Assembly: GCA_037039925.1 (NCBI GenBank)
Contig: JAXRKP010000424.1
Location: forward strand, 57,501 to 121,500
DNA length: 64,000 nt
Origin: Doris montereyensis
Lineage: Eukaryota; Mollusca; Gastropoda; Nudibranchia; Dorididae
Direction: 5' to 3'
Position numbers and translations under genes: made by a program. The notes beneath the pieces were generated by a model. That model saw nothing but the letters and a program-made list of their open reading frames with translations. It was not told the origin of the DNA and searched no databases. Below are positions 10,867 to 23,879 of this stretch, one piece after another. How positions within the stretch are numbered: position 1 is the first letter of the stretch; each line of letters starts with the position of its first letter.

Positions 10867-12872
10867 TTAAAGGTGACAGTAGTAGTAGTAGTGGTGGTAG
10901 TTAAAGGTGACAGTAGTAGTAGTGGTGGTGGTAGTTAAAGGTGACAGTAGTAGTAGTAGTGGTGGTAGTTAAGGTGACAGTAGTAGTAGTAGTGGTTGTA
11001 GTTAAAGGTGACAGTAGTAGTAGTAGTAGTGGTAGTTAAAGGTGACAGTAGTAGTAGTAGTAGTGGTAGTAGTTAGATGGTGGTAGTTCAAAGTAGTAGT
11101 AGTAGTGGTGGTAGTTCAAGGTGACAGTAGTAGTAGTGGTCATGATTAAAGGTGACAGTAGTAGTAGTAGTAGTGGTAGTTAAAGGTGGACACTAGTAGA
11201 TAGTGGTGGTAGTTAAAGGTGACAGTAGTAGTAGTAGTGATGGTAGTTAGTGACAGTAGTAGTAGCAGTGGCGGTAGTTAAAGGTGACAGTGGTGGTAGT
11301 AGTAGTGGTAGTAGTTAAAGGTGACAGTAGGTGGTGGTAGTTAAAGGTGACAGTAGTAGTAGTAGTGGTGGTGTTAGTGACAGTAGTAGTAGTGGTGGTG
11401 ACAGTTGTAGTAGTAGTAGTAGTAGTGGTGGTAGTTAAAGGTGACAGTAGTAGTAGTAGTGGTGGTAGTTAAAAGTGGTGGTAGTTCAAAGTAGTAGTAG
11501 TAGTGGTGGTAGTTAAAGGTGACAGTAGTAGTAGTAGTGGTGGTAGTTAAAGGTGTAGTGGTGGTAGTTCAAAGTGACAGTAGTAGTAGTGGTGGTAGTT
11601 AAAGGTGACAGTAGTAGTAGTGGTGGTAGTTAAAGGTGACAGTAGTAGTAGTGGTGGTAGTTAAAGATGACAGTAGTAGATAGTGGTGGTAGTTAAAGGT
11701 GACAGTAGTAGTAGTGGTGGTGGTAGTTAAATGTGACAGTAGTAGTAGTAGTGGTGGTAGTTAAAGGTGACAGTAGTAGTAGTAGTAGTAGTGGTGGTAG
11801 TTAAAGGTGACAGTAGTAGTAGTAGTGGTGGTAGTTAAAGGTGACAGTAGTAGTAGTAGTGGTGGTAGTTAAAGTAGTAGTAGTGACAGTAGTAGTAGAT
11901 AGTGGTGGTAGTTAAAGGTGACAGTAGTAGTAGTAGTGGTGGTAGTTAAAGGTGACAGTAGTAGTAGTAGTGGTGGTAGTTAAAGGTGTAGTGGTGGTAG
12001 TTCAAAGTGACAGTAGTAGTAGTGGTGGTAATTAAAGGTGACAGTAGTAGTAGTGGTGATAGTTCAAAGTGACAGTAGTAGTAGTGGTGGTAGTTCATAA
12101 GTGACAGTAGTAGTAGTGGTGGTAGTTAAAGGTGACAGTAGTAGTAGTGGTGGTAGTTAAAGGTGACAGTAGTAGTAGTGGTGGTGGTAGTTAAAGATGA
12201 CAGTAGTAGTAGTGGTCGTAGTTAAAGGTGACAGTAGTAGTAGTAGTGGTTGTAGTTAAAGGTAACAGTAGTAGTAGTGTTGGTGGTAGTTAAAGGTGAC
12301 AGTAGTAGATAGTGGTCGTAGTTAAAGGTGACAGTAGTAGTAGTAGTGGTCGTAGTTAAAGGTGACAGTAGTAGTAGTGGTCGTAGTTAAAGGTGACAGT
12401 AGTAGTAGTACTGGTAGTTCAAGGTGACAGTAGTAGTAGTAGTAGTGGTAGTTAAAGGTGACAGTAGTAGTAGTAGTGGTAGTTCAAGGTGACAGTAGTA
12501 GTAGTGGTGGTAGTTAAAGGTGACAGTAGTAGTAGTAGACAGTAGTAGTAGTAGTGGTGGTAGTTAAAGGTGACAGTAGTAGATAGTGGTGGTAATTATA
12601 AATGCCAGTAGTAGTAGTAGTAGTGGTAGTTAAAGGTGACAGTAGTAGATAGTGGTGGTAATTATAAATGCCAGTAGTAGTAGTAGTAGGTGGTAGTTAA
12701 AGGTGACAGTAGTAGATAGTGGTGGTAATTATAAATGCCAGTAGTAGTAGTAGTGGTGGTAGTTAAAGGTGACACTAGTAGATAGTGGTGGTAGTTAAAG
12801 GTGAAAGTGTAGTAGTAGTAGTGGTGGTTGTTAAAGGTGACAGTAGTAGTAGTGGGGGTAGTTAAAGGTGAC

Positions 12873-12905
<33 letters not shown>

Positions 12906-15900
12906 AGTTGGGTGACAGTTGTAGTAGTAGTGGTGGTAGTTAAAGGTGACAGTAGTAGTAGTAGTGGTGGTAGTTAAAGGTGACAGTAGTAGTAGTAGTG
13001 GTGGTAGTTAAAGGTGACAGTACTAGTAGTAGTGGTGGTAGTTAAAGGTGACAGTAGTAGTAGTAGTGGTGGTAGTTAACGGTGACAGTAGTAGTAGTAG
13101 TGGTGGTAGTTAAAGATGACAGTAGTAGATAGTGGTGGTAGTTAAAGGTGACAGTAGTAGTAGTGGTGGTGGTAGTTAAAGGTGACAGTAGTAGTAGTAG
13201 TGGTGGTAGTTAAAGGTGACAGTAGTAGTAGTAGTGGTGATAGTTAAAGGTGACAGTAGTAGTAGTAGTGGTGGTAGTTGGTGGTGGCAGTAGTAGTAGT
13301 AGTGGTTGTAGTTAAAGGTGACAGTAGTAGTAGATAGTGGTGGTAGTTAAAGGTGACAGTAGTAGTAGTAGTAGTGGTGATAGTTAAAGGTGACAGTAGT
13401 AGTAGTAGTAGTAGTGGTAGTTAAAGGTGACAGTAGTAGTAGTAGTGGTGGTAGTTAAAGGTGACAGTAGTAGTAGTAGTGGTGGTAGTTCAAAGTGACA
13501 GTAGTAGTAGTAGGTGGTAGTTCAAGGTAGTAGTAGTAGTAGTGGTGGTAGTTCAAAGTGACAGTAGTAGTAATGGTGGTAGTTCAAAGTGACAGTAGTA
13601 GTAGTGGTGGTGGTAATTAAAGGTGACAGTAGTAGCAGTAGTGGTAGTTATAGGTGACAGTAGTAGTAGTGGTGGTGGTAGTTAAAGGTGACAGTAGTAG
13701 TTGTGGTCGTAGTTAAAGTTGACAGTAGTAGTAGTAGTGGTCGTAGTTAAAGGTGACAGTAGTAGTAGTGTTGGTGGTAGTTAAAGGTGACAGTAGTAGA
13801 TAGTGGTCGTAGTTAAAGGTGACAGTAGTAGTAGTAGTGGTCGTAGTTAAAGGTGACAGTAGTAGTAGTGGTCGTAGTAGTAAAGGTGACAGTAGTAGTA
13901 GTAGTAGTGGTAGTTCAAGGTGACAGTAGTAGTAGTGGTCGTAGTTAAAGGTGACAGTAGTAGTAGTAGTAGTGATAGGTCAAGGTGACAGTAGTAGTAG
14001 TGGTCGTAGTTAAAGGTGTAGTAGTAGTAGTAGTAGTGGTAGTTAAAGGTGACACTAGTAGATAGTGGTGGTAGTTAAAGGTGACAGTAGTAGTAGTAGT
14101 GATGGTAGTTAAAGGTGACAGTAGTAGTAGTGGTGGTAGTTAAAGGTGACAGTAGTAGTAGTAGTAGTAGTGGTGGTGGTGGTAGTTAAAGGTGACAGTT
14201 GTAGTAGTAGTTGTGGTAGTTAAATGTGACAGTAGTAGTAGTGGTGGTGGTAGTTAAAGGTGACAGTAGTAGTAGTAGTGGTGGTAGTTAAAGGTGACAG
14301 TAGTAGTAGTAGTGGTGGTAGTTAAAGGTGACAGTAGTATTAGTAGTAGTGGTAGTTAAAGTAGTAGTAGTAGTAGTGGTGGTAGTTAAAGATGACAGTA
14401 GTAGATAGTGGTGGTAGTTAAAGGTGACAGTAGTAGTAGTGGTGGTGGTAGTTAAAGGTGTAGTAGTAGTAGTAGTGGTGGTAGTTAAAGGTGACAGTAG
14501 TAGTAGTAGTAGTGGTGGTAGTTAAAGGTGACAGTAGTAGTAGTAGTGGTGGTAGTTAAAGGTGACAGTAGTAGTAGTAGTGGTGGTAGTTAAAGTGACA
14601 GTAGTAGTAGTAGTGGTGGTAGTTAAAGGTGTAGTGGTGGTAGTTCAAAGTGACAGTAGTAGCAGTGGTGGTAGTTAAAGGTGACAGTAGTAGTAGTGGT
14701 GGTAGTTCAAAGTGACAGTAGTAGTAGTGGTGGTAGTTCAAAGTGACAGTAGTAGTAGTGGTGGTAGTTATAGGTGACAGTAGTAGTAGTGGTGGTAGTT
14801 AAAGGTGACAGTAGTAGTGGTGGTGGTAGTTAAAGGTGACAGTAGTAGTAGTGGTCGTAGTTAAAGGTGACAGTAGTAGTAGTAGTGGTTGTAGTTAAAG
14901 GTAACAGTAGTAGTAGTGTTGGTGGTAGTTAAAGGTGACAGTAGTAGATAGTCGTCGTAGTTAAGGTGACAGTAGTAGTAGTAGTGGTCGTAGTTAAAGG
15001 TGACAGTTGTAGTAGTGGTCGTAGTTAAAGGTGACAGTAGTAGTAGTAGTGCTAGTTCAAGGTGACAGTAGTAGTAGTGGTCGTAGTTAAAGGTGACAGT
15101 AGTAGTAGTAGTGCTAGTTCAAGGTGACAGTAGTAGTAGTGGTCGTAGTTAAAGGTGACAGTAGTAGTAGTAGTGGTAGTTAAAGGTGACAGTAGTAGTA
15201 GTAGTGGTTGTTCAAGGTGACAGTAGTAGTAGTGGTCGTAGTTAAAGGTGACAGTAGTAGTAGTAGTGGTAGTTAAAGGTGACAGTAGTAGTAGTGGTCG
15301 TAGTTAAAGGTGACAGTAGTAGTAGTGGTGGTAGTTAAAGGTGACAGTAGTAGTAGTGGTGGTAGTTAAAGGTGACAGTATTAGTAGTGGTCGTAGTTAA
15401 AGGTGACAGTAGTAGTAGTAGTAGTGGTAGTTAAAGGTGACAGTAGTAGTAGTAGTAGTGGTAGTAGTAGTTAAAGGTGACAGTAGTAGTAGTGGTGGTG
15501 GTGGTTAAAGGTCACAGTAGTAGTAGTAGTGATAGTTCAAAGTGACAGTAGTAGTAGTAGTGGTGGTAGTTAAGGTGACAGTAGTAGTAGTGGTGGTAGT
15601 TCAAAGTGACAGTAGTAGTAGTAGTGGTGGTAGTTAAAGATGACAGTAGTAGTAGTGGTGGTAGTTAAAGGTGACAGTAGTAGTAGTAGTGGTGGTAGTT
15701 CAAAGTGACAGTAGTAGTAGTAGTGGTGGTAGTTCAAAGCGACAGTAGTAGTAGTAGTGGTGGTAGTTAAAGGTGACAGTAGTAGTAGTAGTGGTGGTAG
15801 TTAAAGGTGACAGTAGTAGTAGTGGTGGTAGGGTGACAGTAGTAGTAGTGGTGGTAGTTCAAAGTGACAGTAGTAGTAGTAGTGGTGGTAGTTAAAGGTG

Positions 15901-16434
15901 ACAGTAGTAGTAGTAGTGGTGGTAGCTCAAAGTGACAGTAGTAGTAGTGGTGGTGGTAGTTCAAAGTGACAGTAGTAGTAGTAGTGGTGGTAGTTCAAAG
16001 TGACAGTAGTAGTAGTAGTGGTCGTAGTTAAAGGTGACAGTAGTAGTACTGGTGGTAGTTAAAGGTGACAGTAGTAGTAGTAGTGGTGGTAGTTAAAGGT
16101 GACAGTAGTAGTAGTGGTGGTAGTTAAAGGTGACAGTAGTAGTAGTGGTGGTAGTTCAAAGTGATAGTAGTAGTAGTAGTGGTGGTAGTTAAAGGTGACA
16201 GTAGTAGTAGTAGTGGTCGTAGTTAAAGGTGACAGTAGTAGTAGTAGTGGTCGTAGTTAAAGGTGACAGTAGTAGTAGTAGTAGTGGTGGTAGTTAAAGG
16301 TGACAGTAGTAGTAGTAGTGGTCGTAGCTAAAGGTGACAGTAGTAGTAGTGGTCGTAGTTAAAGGTGACAGTAGTAGTAGTAGTAGTGGTAGTTCAAGGT
16401 GACAGTAGTAGTAGTGGTCGTAGTTAAAGGTCGC

Positions 16435-16485
<51 letters not shown>

Positions 16486-18289
16486 TAAAGGTGACAATAG
16501 TAGTAGTGGTCGTAGTTAAAGGTGACAGTAGTAGTAGTAGTGGTGGTAGTTAAAGGTGACAGTAGTAGTAGTGGTGATAGTTAAAGGTGACAGTAGTAGT
16601 AGTGGTGGTAGTTAAAGGTGACAGTAGTAGTAGTAGTGGTAGTAGTTAAAGGTGACAGTAGTAGTAGTGGTGGTAGGTAAAGGTGACAGTAGTAGTAGTG
16701 GTGGTAGTTAAAGGTGACAGTAGTAGTAGTAGTGGTGGTAGTTAAAGGTGACAGTAGTAGTAGTGGTGGTGGTAGTTAAAGGTGACAGTAGTAGTAGTGG
16801 TGGTAGTTCAAAGTGACAGTAGTAGTAGTGGTGGTAGTTAAAGGTGACAGTAGTAGTAGTAGTGGTGGTAGTTCAAAGTGACAGTAGTAGTAGTGGTGGT
16901 GGTAGTTCAAAGTGACAGTAGTAGTAGTAGTGGTGGTAGTTCAAAGTGACAGTAGTAGTAGTAGTGGTCGTAGTTAAAGGTGACAGTAGTAGTAGTAGTA
17001 GTGGTAGTTAAAGGTGACAGTAGTAGTAGTAGTGGTGGTAGTTAAAGGTGACAGTAGTAGTAGTGGTGGTAGTTAAAGGTGACAGTAGTAGTAGTGGTGG
17101 TAGTTCAAAGTGATAGTAGTAGTAGTAGTGGTGGTAGTTAAAGGTGGTAGTAGTAGTAGTAGTGGTCGTAGTTAAAGGTGACAGTAGTAGTAGTAGTGGT
17201 CGTAGTTAAAGGTGACAGTAGTAGTAGTAGTGGTGGTAGTTAAAGGTGACAGTAGTAGTAGTAGTAGTGGTCGTAGCTAAAGGTGACAGTAGTAGTAGTG
17301 GTCGTAGTTAAAGGTGACAGTAGTAGTAGTAGTGGTAGTTCAAGGTGACAGTAGTAGTAGTGGTCGTAGTTAAAGTAACTGTAGTAGTAGTAGTGGTGGT
17401 AGTTAAAAGTGGCAGTAGTAGAAGTGGTGGTGATGGTGGTTAAATGTGGCAGTAGTAGTAGTGGTGGTAGTAAAAGTAACTGTAGTAGTAATGGTGGTAG
17501 TAAAAGTAACAGTAGTAGTAGTAGTGGTGGTAGTAAAAGTAACAGTAGTAATAGTAGTGGTGGTAGTTGAACGTGGCAGTAGTAGTAGTGGTGGTGATGG
17601 TGGTTAAAAGTGGTAGTAGTAGTAGTGGTGGTGATGGTGGTTAAAGTAACAGTAGTAGTAGTGGTGGTAGTAAAAGTAACAGTAGTAGTGGTGGTAGTAA
17701 AAGTAACAGTAGTAGTAGTGGTGGTAGTAAAAGTAACAGTAGTAGTACTGGTGGTAGTAAAAGTAACAGTAGTAGTAGTGGTGGTAGTAAAAGTAACATT
17801 AGTAGTAGTGGTGGTGATAAAAGTAATAGTAGTGGTAGTAGTAGTAGTAGTGGTGGTAGTAAAAGTAACAGCAGGAGTAGTAATTGTGGTAGTTAAACGT
17901 GGCAGTAGTAGTAGTGGTGGTGATGGTGGTTAAAAGTGGCAGTAGTAGTAGTGGTGGTAGTAAAGTAACTGTAGTAGTAATGGTGGTAGTAAAAGTAACA
18001 GTAGTAGTAGTAGTGGTGGTATTAAAAGTAACAGTAGTAGTAGTGGTGGTGGTAGTAAAAGTAACAGTAGTAGTAGTAGTGGTGGTAGTAAAAGTAACAG
18101 TAGTAGTAGTGGTGGTAGTAAAAGTAACAGTAGTAGTAGTGGTGGTGGTAGTTAAACATGGCAGTAGTAGTAGTGGTGGTAGTTAAACGTGACAGTAGTA
18201 GTAGTGGTACTAGTTAAAGTGGTAATAGTAGTAATAGTGCTGATAGTAAAAGTAGCAGTAGTAGTAGTGGTGGTAGTAGTAAAAATGGC

Positions 18290-18323
<34 letters not shown>

Positions 18324-18394
18324 AGTAGTAGTAGTAGTAGTAGTATAGTAGTAAGTCATGGTTAAAATGGCAGTAGATAGTAAAAGTGACAGTA

Positions 18395-18459
<65 letters not shown>

Positions 18460-18749
18460 TCAAAGATAGTAGTAGTAGTATTAGTAGTTAAAGTAGTAGT
18501 AGTAGTCGTAGTTAAAGGTGAAGTGGTGGTCGTAGTTAAGTAGTATTAGTAGTGGTGGAGTTAGTAAAAGTGGTAGTAGTAGAAGTAGTAGTAGTTAGTA
18601 GTAGTAGTAGTAGCAGTAGTAGTAGTAGTAGTGGTGGTAGTAGTAGTAGCAGTAAACCAGTATTAGTAGTGGTGGTAGTAAAAGTAAGTAGTAGCAGTAG
18701 CAATAGTAGTAGTAGCAGTAGTAGTAATAGTAGTAGTAGTAGTAGTATA

Positions 18750-18785
<36 letters not shown>

Positions 18786-19730
18786 GTAAAAGTAACAGTA
18801 AAGTAGCAGTAGTAGTAGTGGTGGATAGTAGTAAAATGACAGTAGTAGTAGTGGTGGTAGTTAGTAAAGTGGCAATAGTAGTAGTGGTGGTGGTAGTAAA
18901 AGTGACGAGTAGTAGTAGTGGTGAATGTAGTTAAAAAGTAGAGTAGTAGTAATAGTGGTGGTAGTAAAAGTAGCAGTAGTAGTAGTGGTAGTAATTAAAA
19001 GTAGCAGTAGTAGTAGTGCTGGTAATTAAAAAGTAACAGTAGGAGTAGTGGTGGTAGTAATTAAAAGTAGCAGTAGTAGTAGTGGTGGTAATTAAAAGTA
19101 GCAGTAGTAGTAGGGGTGGTTGTAAAAGTAGCAGTAGTAGTAGGGGTGGTTGTAAAAGTAGCAGTAGTAGTAGTGGTAATTAGAAGTATCATCAGTACTG
19201 GTGGTAGTAAAAGTAGTAGTAGCAGTAGTGGTAGCTAGAAGTAGCATCATTAGTAGTGACGGTAGTAAACGTAACAGTAGTAGAAGTGGTAGTTAGAAGT
19301 AGCATCGGTAGTAGTGGTGGTAGTAAAAGTAGATGTAGTTGGTAGTGGTGTTAGTTCAAAGTGGCAGTAGTAGTAGTGTTGGTAGTAAAAGTAGCAGTAT
19401 TAGTAGTGGTAGTTAAAAGTAACAGTAGTAGTAGTGGTAGTTAGAAGTAGCATCAGTAGTAGTGGCGGTAGTAAAAGTAGAAGTAGTGGTAGTGGTAGTT
19501 AAAAGTAACACTAGTAGTACTGTTAGTTAGAAGAAGTAGCATCCGTAGTAGTGGCGGTAGTAAAAGTAAAAGTAGTAGTAGTGCTGGTAGTTAAAAGTGG
19601 CAGTAGTAATAGTGGTGGTACTTAAAAGTGGCAGTTGTAGTAGTGGTGGTAATTAAATGTAACAGTAGTAGTAGTGGTAGATAAAACTAGCATCAGTAGT
19701 AGTGGTGGTAGTAAAAGTAGAAGTAGTAGT
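8440..19730 (+). repeat. Giant GTA-rich satellite, about 11.3 kb
   Basis: The array fills most of gene A intron 6 and changes in steps. From about 8440 to 8900 it is a 31-bp unit (ttaaaataaacagtactagt). From about 8900 to 9400 it is a roughly 30-bp unit (ggtagttaatattagcagta). From 9400 to about 17400 it is a variable 24-40 bp unit (gtggtagttaaaggtgacag plus a GTA run). From about 17400 to 19730 it becomes units with taaaagtaacagtag, broken by pure AGT runs near 18295-18460. The + strand has almost no C. Poly-Val/Ser/Thr open frames here are artefacts. The matching intron of gene B is only about 1.8 kb and lacks it. Confidence 0.97.
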
Positions 19731-19932
19731 AAGTCCAATACTCAAGAGTTGAGCGTTAGGTAACCATGAGTAGAGCCCTAATTTTCTTGGCATATTATGG
19801 CATAACGCCTCAAAAGTAATTGAAGTAGCAGGCTAGTAATGTTAGTGTTACTAAACGTAGCAGTTTTTTTTATTGATATTTTAGTTACAAAAGTATTCTT
19901 TAACATTTCGTGTATGATTTTCTTTCTTTCAG

Positions 19933-20001
19933 GTGAAAATCAAAAATGCAAACTATGAGGAGATTACTCAAGTCCTGTCGAACTTTTTACCAACGAAAGA
20001 C
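19933..20001 (+). CDS. Gene A exon 7: last strand of the central FN3 domain
   Basis: The acceptor (ttctttcag) precedes 19933 and a perfect gtaagt donor follows 20001. The exon is 69 nt, phase 0 in and out: VKIKNANYEEITQVLSN, then FLPTKD. With the end of exon 6 it forms the classical FN3 end YTFEVKIKNANYEE. Gene B has the same 69-nt exon (61228-61296). Both copies leave phase 0 here while exon 8 begins in phase 1, so a short exon may be missing between them. Confidence 0.92.
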
Positions 20002-20019
20002 GTAAGTTCTTATTAAGAT

Positions 20020-20490
20020 CCGTCAAGTGGGAATTTTCCGATGATCCGTAATGTGGGAGTTTTTCCATGTTTAGTAAAATGGGAATTTTTCTATGATCCG
20101 TAAAGTGGGAGTTTTCCGATGATCCGTAATGTGGGAGTTTTTCCATGTTTAGTAAAGTGGGAGTTTTTCTATGATCCGTAAAGTGGGAGTTTTCCCATGA
20201 TTTGGGGAGCATATTGCGATAATTTGGTTAGAAATCCGTAAAATGGAAGTGTTCCCATGATTTGGGGAGCATATTGCTATCATTTGGTAAGAGATCCGTA
20301 AAAGGGGAGTTTTCCCATGATTTGGGGAGCATATTGCGATCATTTGGTGAGAGATCCGTAAAAGGGGAGTTTTTCCATGATTTGGGGAGCATATTGCGAT
20401 AATTTGGTTAGAGATCCGTAAAAGGGGAGTTTTCCCATGATTTGGAGAGCATAATGCGATCCTTTGGTTAGAAATATTGCTCAGTTTTTT
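20020..20490. repeat. Minisatellite of gatccgtaaa-type units
   Basis: The first part (about 20025-20200) has units of roughly 27-60 bp with gatccgtaaagtgggagttttccc. The second part has about five 60-bp units adding catgatttggggagcatattgcgat. Minus-strand frames with SPNHGKTPLLRIS repeats are artefacts. It lies in gene A intron 7. Confidence 0.9.
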
Positions 20491-20551
20491 GGTAAAAGTA
20501 TTCTCAGGATTTAATGAAAGCACCATCATGATTTAGGCAAATAGAAACATG

Positions 20552-20730
20552 GAGTGTAGTTACCTTGATTGGTAGCTCGCTGTCTTTCCATGGCGAGGCG
20601 ATGGGTGTTGACGCAGGGGTCACGGGTTCAATCCACATGGTGGCCAAGATTTTATCTGTCTGTTTCTTCTTCTTGTCTTTTTCCTATGGGGCTTTGATAT
20701 TATTTATTGTCATTCCTTTCACATGATTTG
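20552..20730 (+). mobile_element. tRNA-derived SINE, family 1, copy 1
   Basis: A tRNA-like head (gttaccttgattggtagctc, with B-box-like cacgggttcaatcc) is followed by a shared body ending tcctatggggctttgatatt. The same structure occurs at 61952-62132 (minus) and, 5'-truncated, at 62195-62302 (plus). It is non-autonomous and intronic. Confidence 0.8.
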
Positions 20731-21140
20731 GGTGGAAGCGTTGCGAGCATTTGATGAAAAGTATAACCAAAAGTTTATGTTGATGCAGTCCATAATTTTA
20801 GGTTAAATTATTCTAATGTTAGGAGTTTGTCAAAGCGTTCACACGATTTAGATCAAAGATTTAAATCGTTAGATCTAAAGCATCTTATGCAGTGTAATCT
20901 ATAAAGCCGATCTCTTCGTCTTAAAAATGAAGATGAATTTCGCCGGTTAAACTGTCTAAAACGCACGAGTCCACGCGATACATGAGACATGAGATTGGTC
21001 CTTCAAAAGGTCACAATGGAGGCCTTGATCCAATAGACAGGCTCTAGATACGCATATGGTCTTAACACAGATTTTCACTTTTCTCCCCACCTTGAAACTC
21101 CTCATAAGTAAAGGAGTGAACTTATTAACTTATATCTTTT
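20731..21140. other. Gene A intron 7, central part, nothing recognised
   Basis: No coding or repeat structure could be identified between the SINE and the imperfect duplication that follows. Confidence 0.5.
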
Positions 21141-21159
21141 AAAAAGTTCAACTCTGACT

Positions 21160-21495
21160 GTGTAACATGTAAGTCCATTTTGTACACACCTGATTATTTC
21201 CTTCCATTTTCTTCATTCTTAAGACTAGAATAGTAATTACATTGCAATTTCAAAAAAGTTAAACATACTGTTTACAGTCATACTCAATGATTTATTACAG
21301 TTTTTGCTTTTCCTAAAAAAAATTACGTCACGCGGATTTATGTGTTAATATCGATAGTTTCATCAATCATTTATTGTACATGTAAGTAAATTGAAATCCA
21401 AATAGTTAAACACACTGTTTACAGTCAAACTCAATGATTTATTACAATTTATGCTTTTCCTGAAAAATTACGTCACATTTTAGTGTTGACATAGA
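21160..21495. repeat. Imperfect tandem duplication, about 200 bp
   Basis: The segment with aacatgtaagt, agttaaacatactgtttaca, gtcatactcaatgatttatt and aaattacgtcac (about 21165-21330) is repeated, diverged, at about 21375-21480. It is a simple intronic duplication. Confidence 0.75.
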
Positions 21496-21504
21496 TAGTT
21501 TCAT

Positions 21505-21845
21505 CGATCATTTATAGTCTGTATCCCCGCTCATGTGCAGGCTCACAGACTGTACATCATTTATCCCCCAGCAGGCCATTTTATTCAAATTCCTTCTCAA
21601 CTCCTTGGGGACTTACAGTACATCTGCCTTTTAGGTGCTATGTACCAAGACACTGACACGGTTTTCTCTATCTATAACTGGGTACTCATTCACACCTGAG
21701 TTGTGTGAGGAAAGCAGAGTGAAGTACATTTCCAAAGAGTGTATTATCAGGGGAAAAACACCTGGCCTAGCCATGGGGTTTGAACCAGTGTCATCGTGAT
21801 AACAAACTCACAACACTACGGTTTCACCACAACGCCTCTTAAAGC
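21505..21845 (-). mobile_element. tRNA-derived SINE, family 3, minus copy
   Basis: Read on the minus strand, the tRNA-like head contains gttcaaaccccatggc as a B-box and is followed by the ggtgtttttcccctgata body. The part at 21535-21745 matches 50195-50360 (catcattt-cagcaggccattt-attcaa and cacacctgagt-gtgaggaaag). It ends about 50 bp before gene A exon 8. Confidence 0.7.
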
Positions 21846-21893
21846 GTTTACATGAATTTTTTTTTCAAACCATTTATAACTTTAATCAAACAG

Positions 21894-22106
21894 CACCGAA
21901 TACAATATCATCATTGGCATCTCTGGAGAAACTTCTACATCCGTATAAACAGGCAGCTTCCAAGAATCCAACATCCTTTAAAGTTGAAATTTGCGCTTCC
22001 TGCCTCACGAATCCAATGCAGGGGCCGATCAAAGCAGCTACCATAGTGATATGTGTCCAGTCAACTTCCCCAACTATGGACTGTCGGGCAAGTGTCACCA
22101 TCCCTG
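21894..22106 (+). CDS. Gene A exon 8: start of membrane-proximal FN3-like module
   Basis: The acceptor (aatcaaacag) precedes 21894 and a gtaagt donor follows 22106. The exon is 213 nt, phase 1 in and out: [13 protein letters not shown], then [30 protein letters not shown] and [10 protein letters not shown]. The motif EICASC-x-T/V-x-P-x-QGPIK-x-A-x-I-x-IC is shared with the gene B exon (QLCSSCFVDPTQGPIKSAAI), which proves the frame. The QGPI...IVIC strand resembles the N-G-P-I-x-x-Y strand of FN3 modules next to the membrane in receptor tyrosine phosphatases. The minus-strand open frame across it is a shadow. Confidence 0.9.
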
Positions 22107-22119
22107 GTAAGTCTGGTTT

Positions 22120-22985
<866 letters not shown>

Positions 22986-23212
22986 TGAAATTGTCAATTG
23001 AAAAAAAACGATGTCCAAGATTCGCGACTTTTAGTTGAATTTGTGTAGCAATTATCAAGCCTATGGGATAATCCCCATGGATATAATGACATTGTTATTA
23101 CCCGGCACGTCACATTATTGATAACTAACTTCTAATACATGTCTAATCTAATAGATTTGTAACAATCGTCTTTAATGTTTGTCTTTGCTGATAAACAATT
23201 TGTTTTTTTAAG

Positions 23213-23350
23213 ATGGCAGTTCATGGACAAAGACAATTGACAGTCCTGATGACATAAACATGTATGACACCTGGGCCACTGCCAAGGCAGGTAAATTCAA
23301 CACACCTTACCGAACTACCTCAAGTGCTTGGCAGGAGAGATTTCTACAAG
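23213..23350 (+). CDS. Gene A exon 9: RPTP-like juxtamembrane segment
   Basis: The acceptor (tttttttaag) precedes 23213 and a gtaagg donor follows 23350. The exon is 138 nt, phase 1 in and out, exactly as in gene B exon 9. It encodes GSSWTKTIDSPDDIN, then MYDTWATAKAGKFN and TPYRTTSSAWQERFLQ. The D-T-W-A-x-A-K-A and P-Y/C-R-T-T-S-x-x-W motifs are conserved between the two paralogs. They resemble the insertion in the last FN3-like module of receptor protein tyrosine phosphatases. That family link is from memory and inferred. Confidence 0.9.
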
Positions 23351-23419
23351 GTAAGGATAGTTAGCTTAGTTTGATCTGAAAGACATTATACATTACGTTG
23401 ATGCTCGATGATGTTTTAT

Positions 23420-23600
23420 ACTAGCAGACCTCGTTATACAGCCAACTGTTGTGCTAGTAGTAATTTGACGTTATAAAGAGAATGGTGTTATAACGAAAAC
23501 GCCCTGAGCCACTATAATAAGAAGGAAGATAGCTAATATAATAATGTCGATGTAAGGTACATATTATGTAGATCTGCAAGAACCGGGGAAACGTTAAATT
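23420..23600. repeat. Dispersed repeat copy (gttatacagccaact type)
   Basis: The segment cgttatacagccaactgttg ... ttataacgaaaacgccc ... tgtcgatgtaaggta is repeated, diverged, at about 26222-26365 in the same orientation. Family unknown. Confidence 0.6.
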
Positions 23601-23879
23601 TGACAATACAATGTAGGCATACTGTATTTTGAAAATCACGCTGTAATATAATGCAGTAGTGGTAGTAGTAATAGTTCATATAGTAGAAATAGTAGGCTAC
23701 TAGAAGATAGGCCTGACACCACATTATATATCTGTCTTGGTACCATTAGCCCAGGACTACGTAGAGTGAGAGATGAGTGCTGAATTACACATGGGGCTGA
23801 AACACAACACACAGGGCACTGATACTATTGTGTGTGTTTGCCTGTTGGATTGCACCTGCTTGCATCTCTTCGAGAAGGG

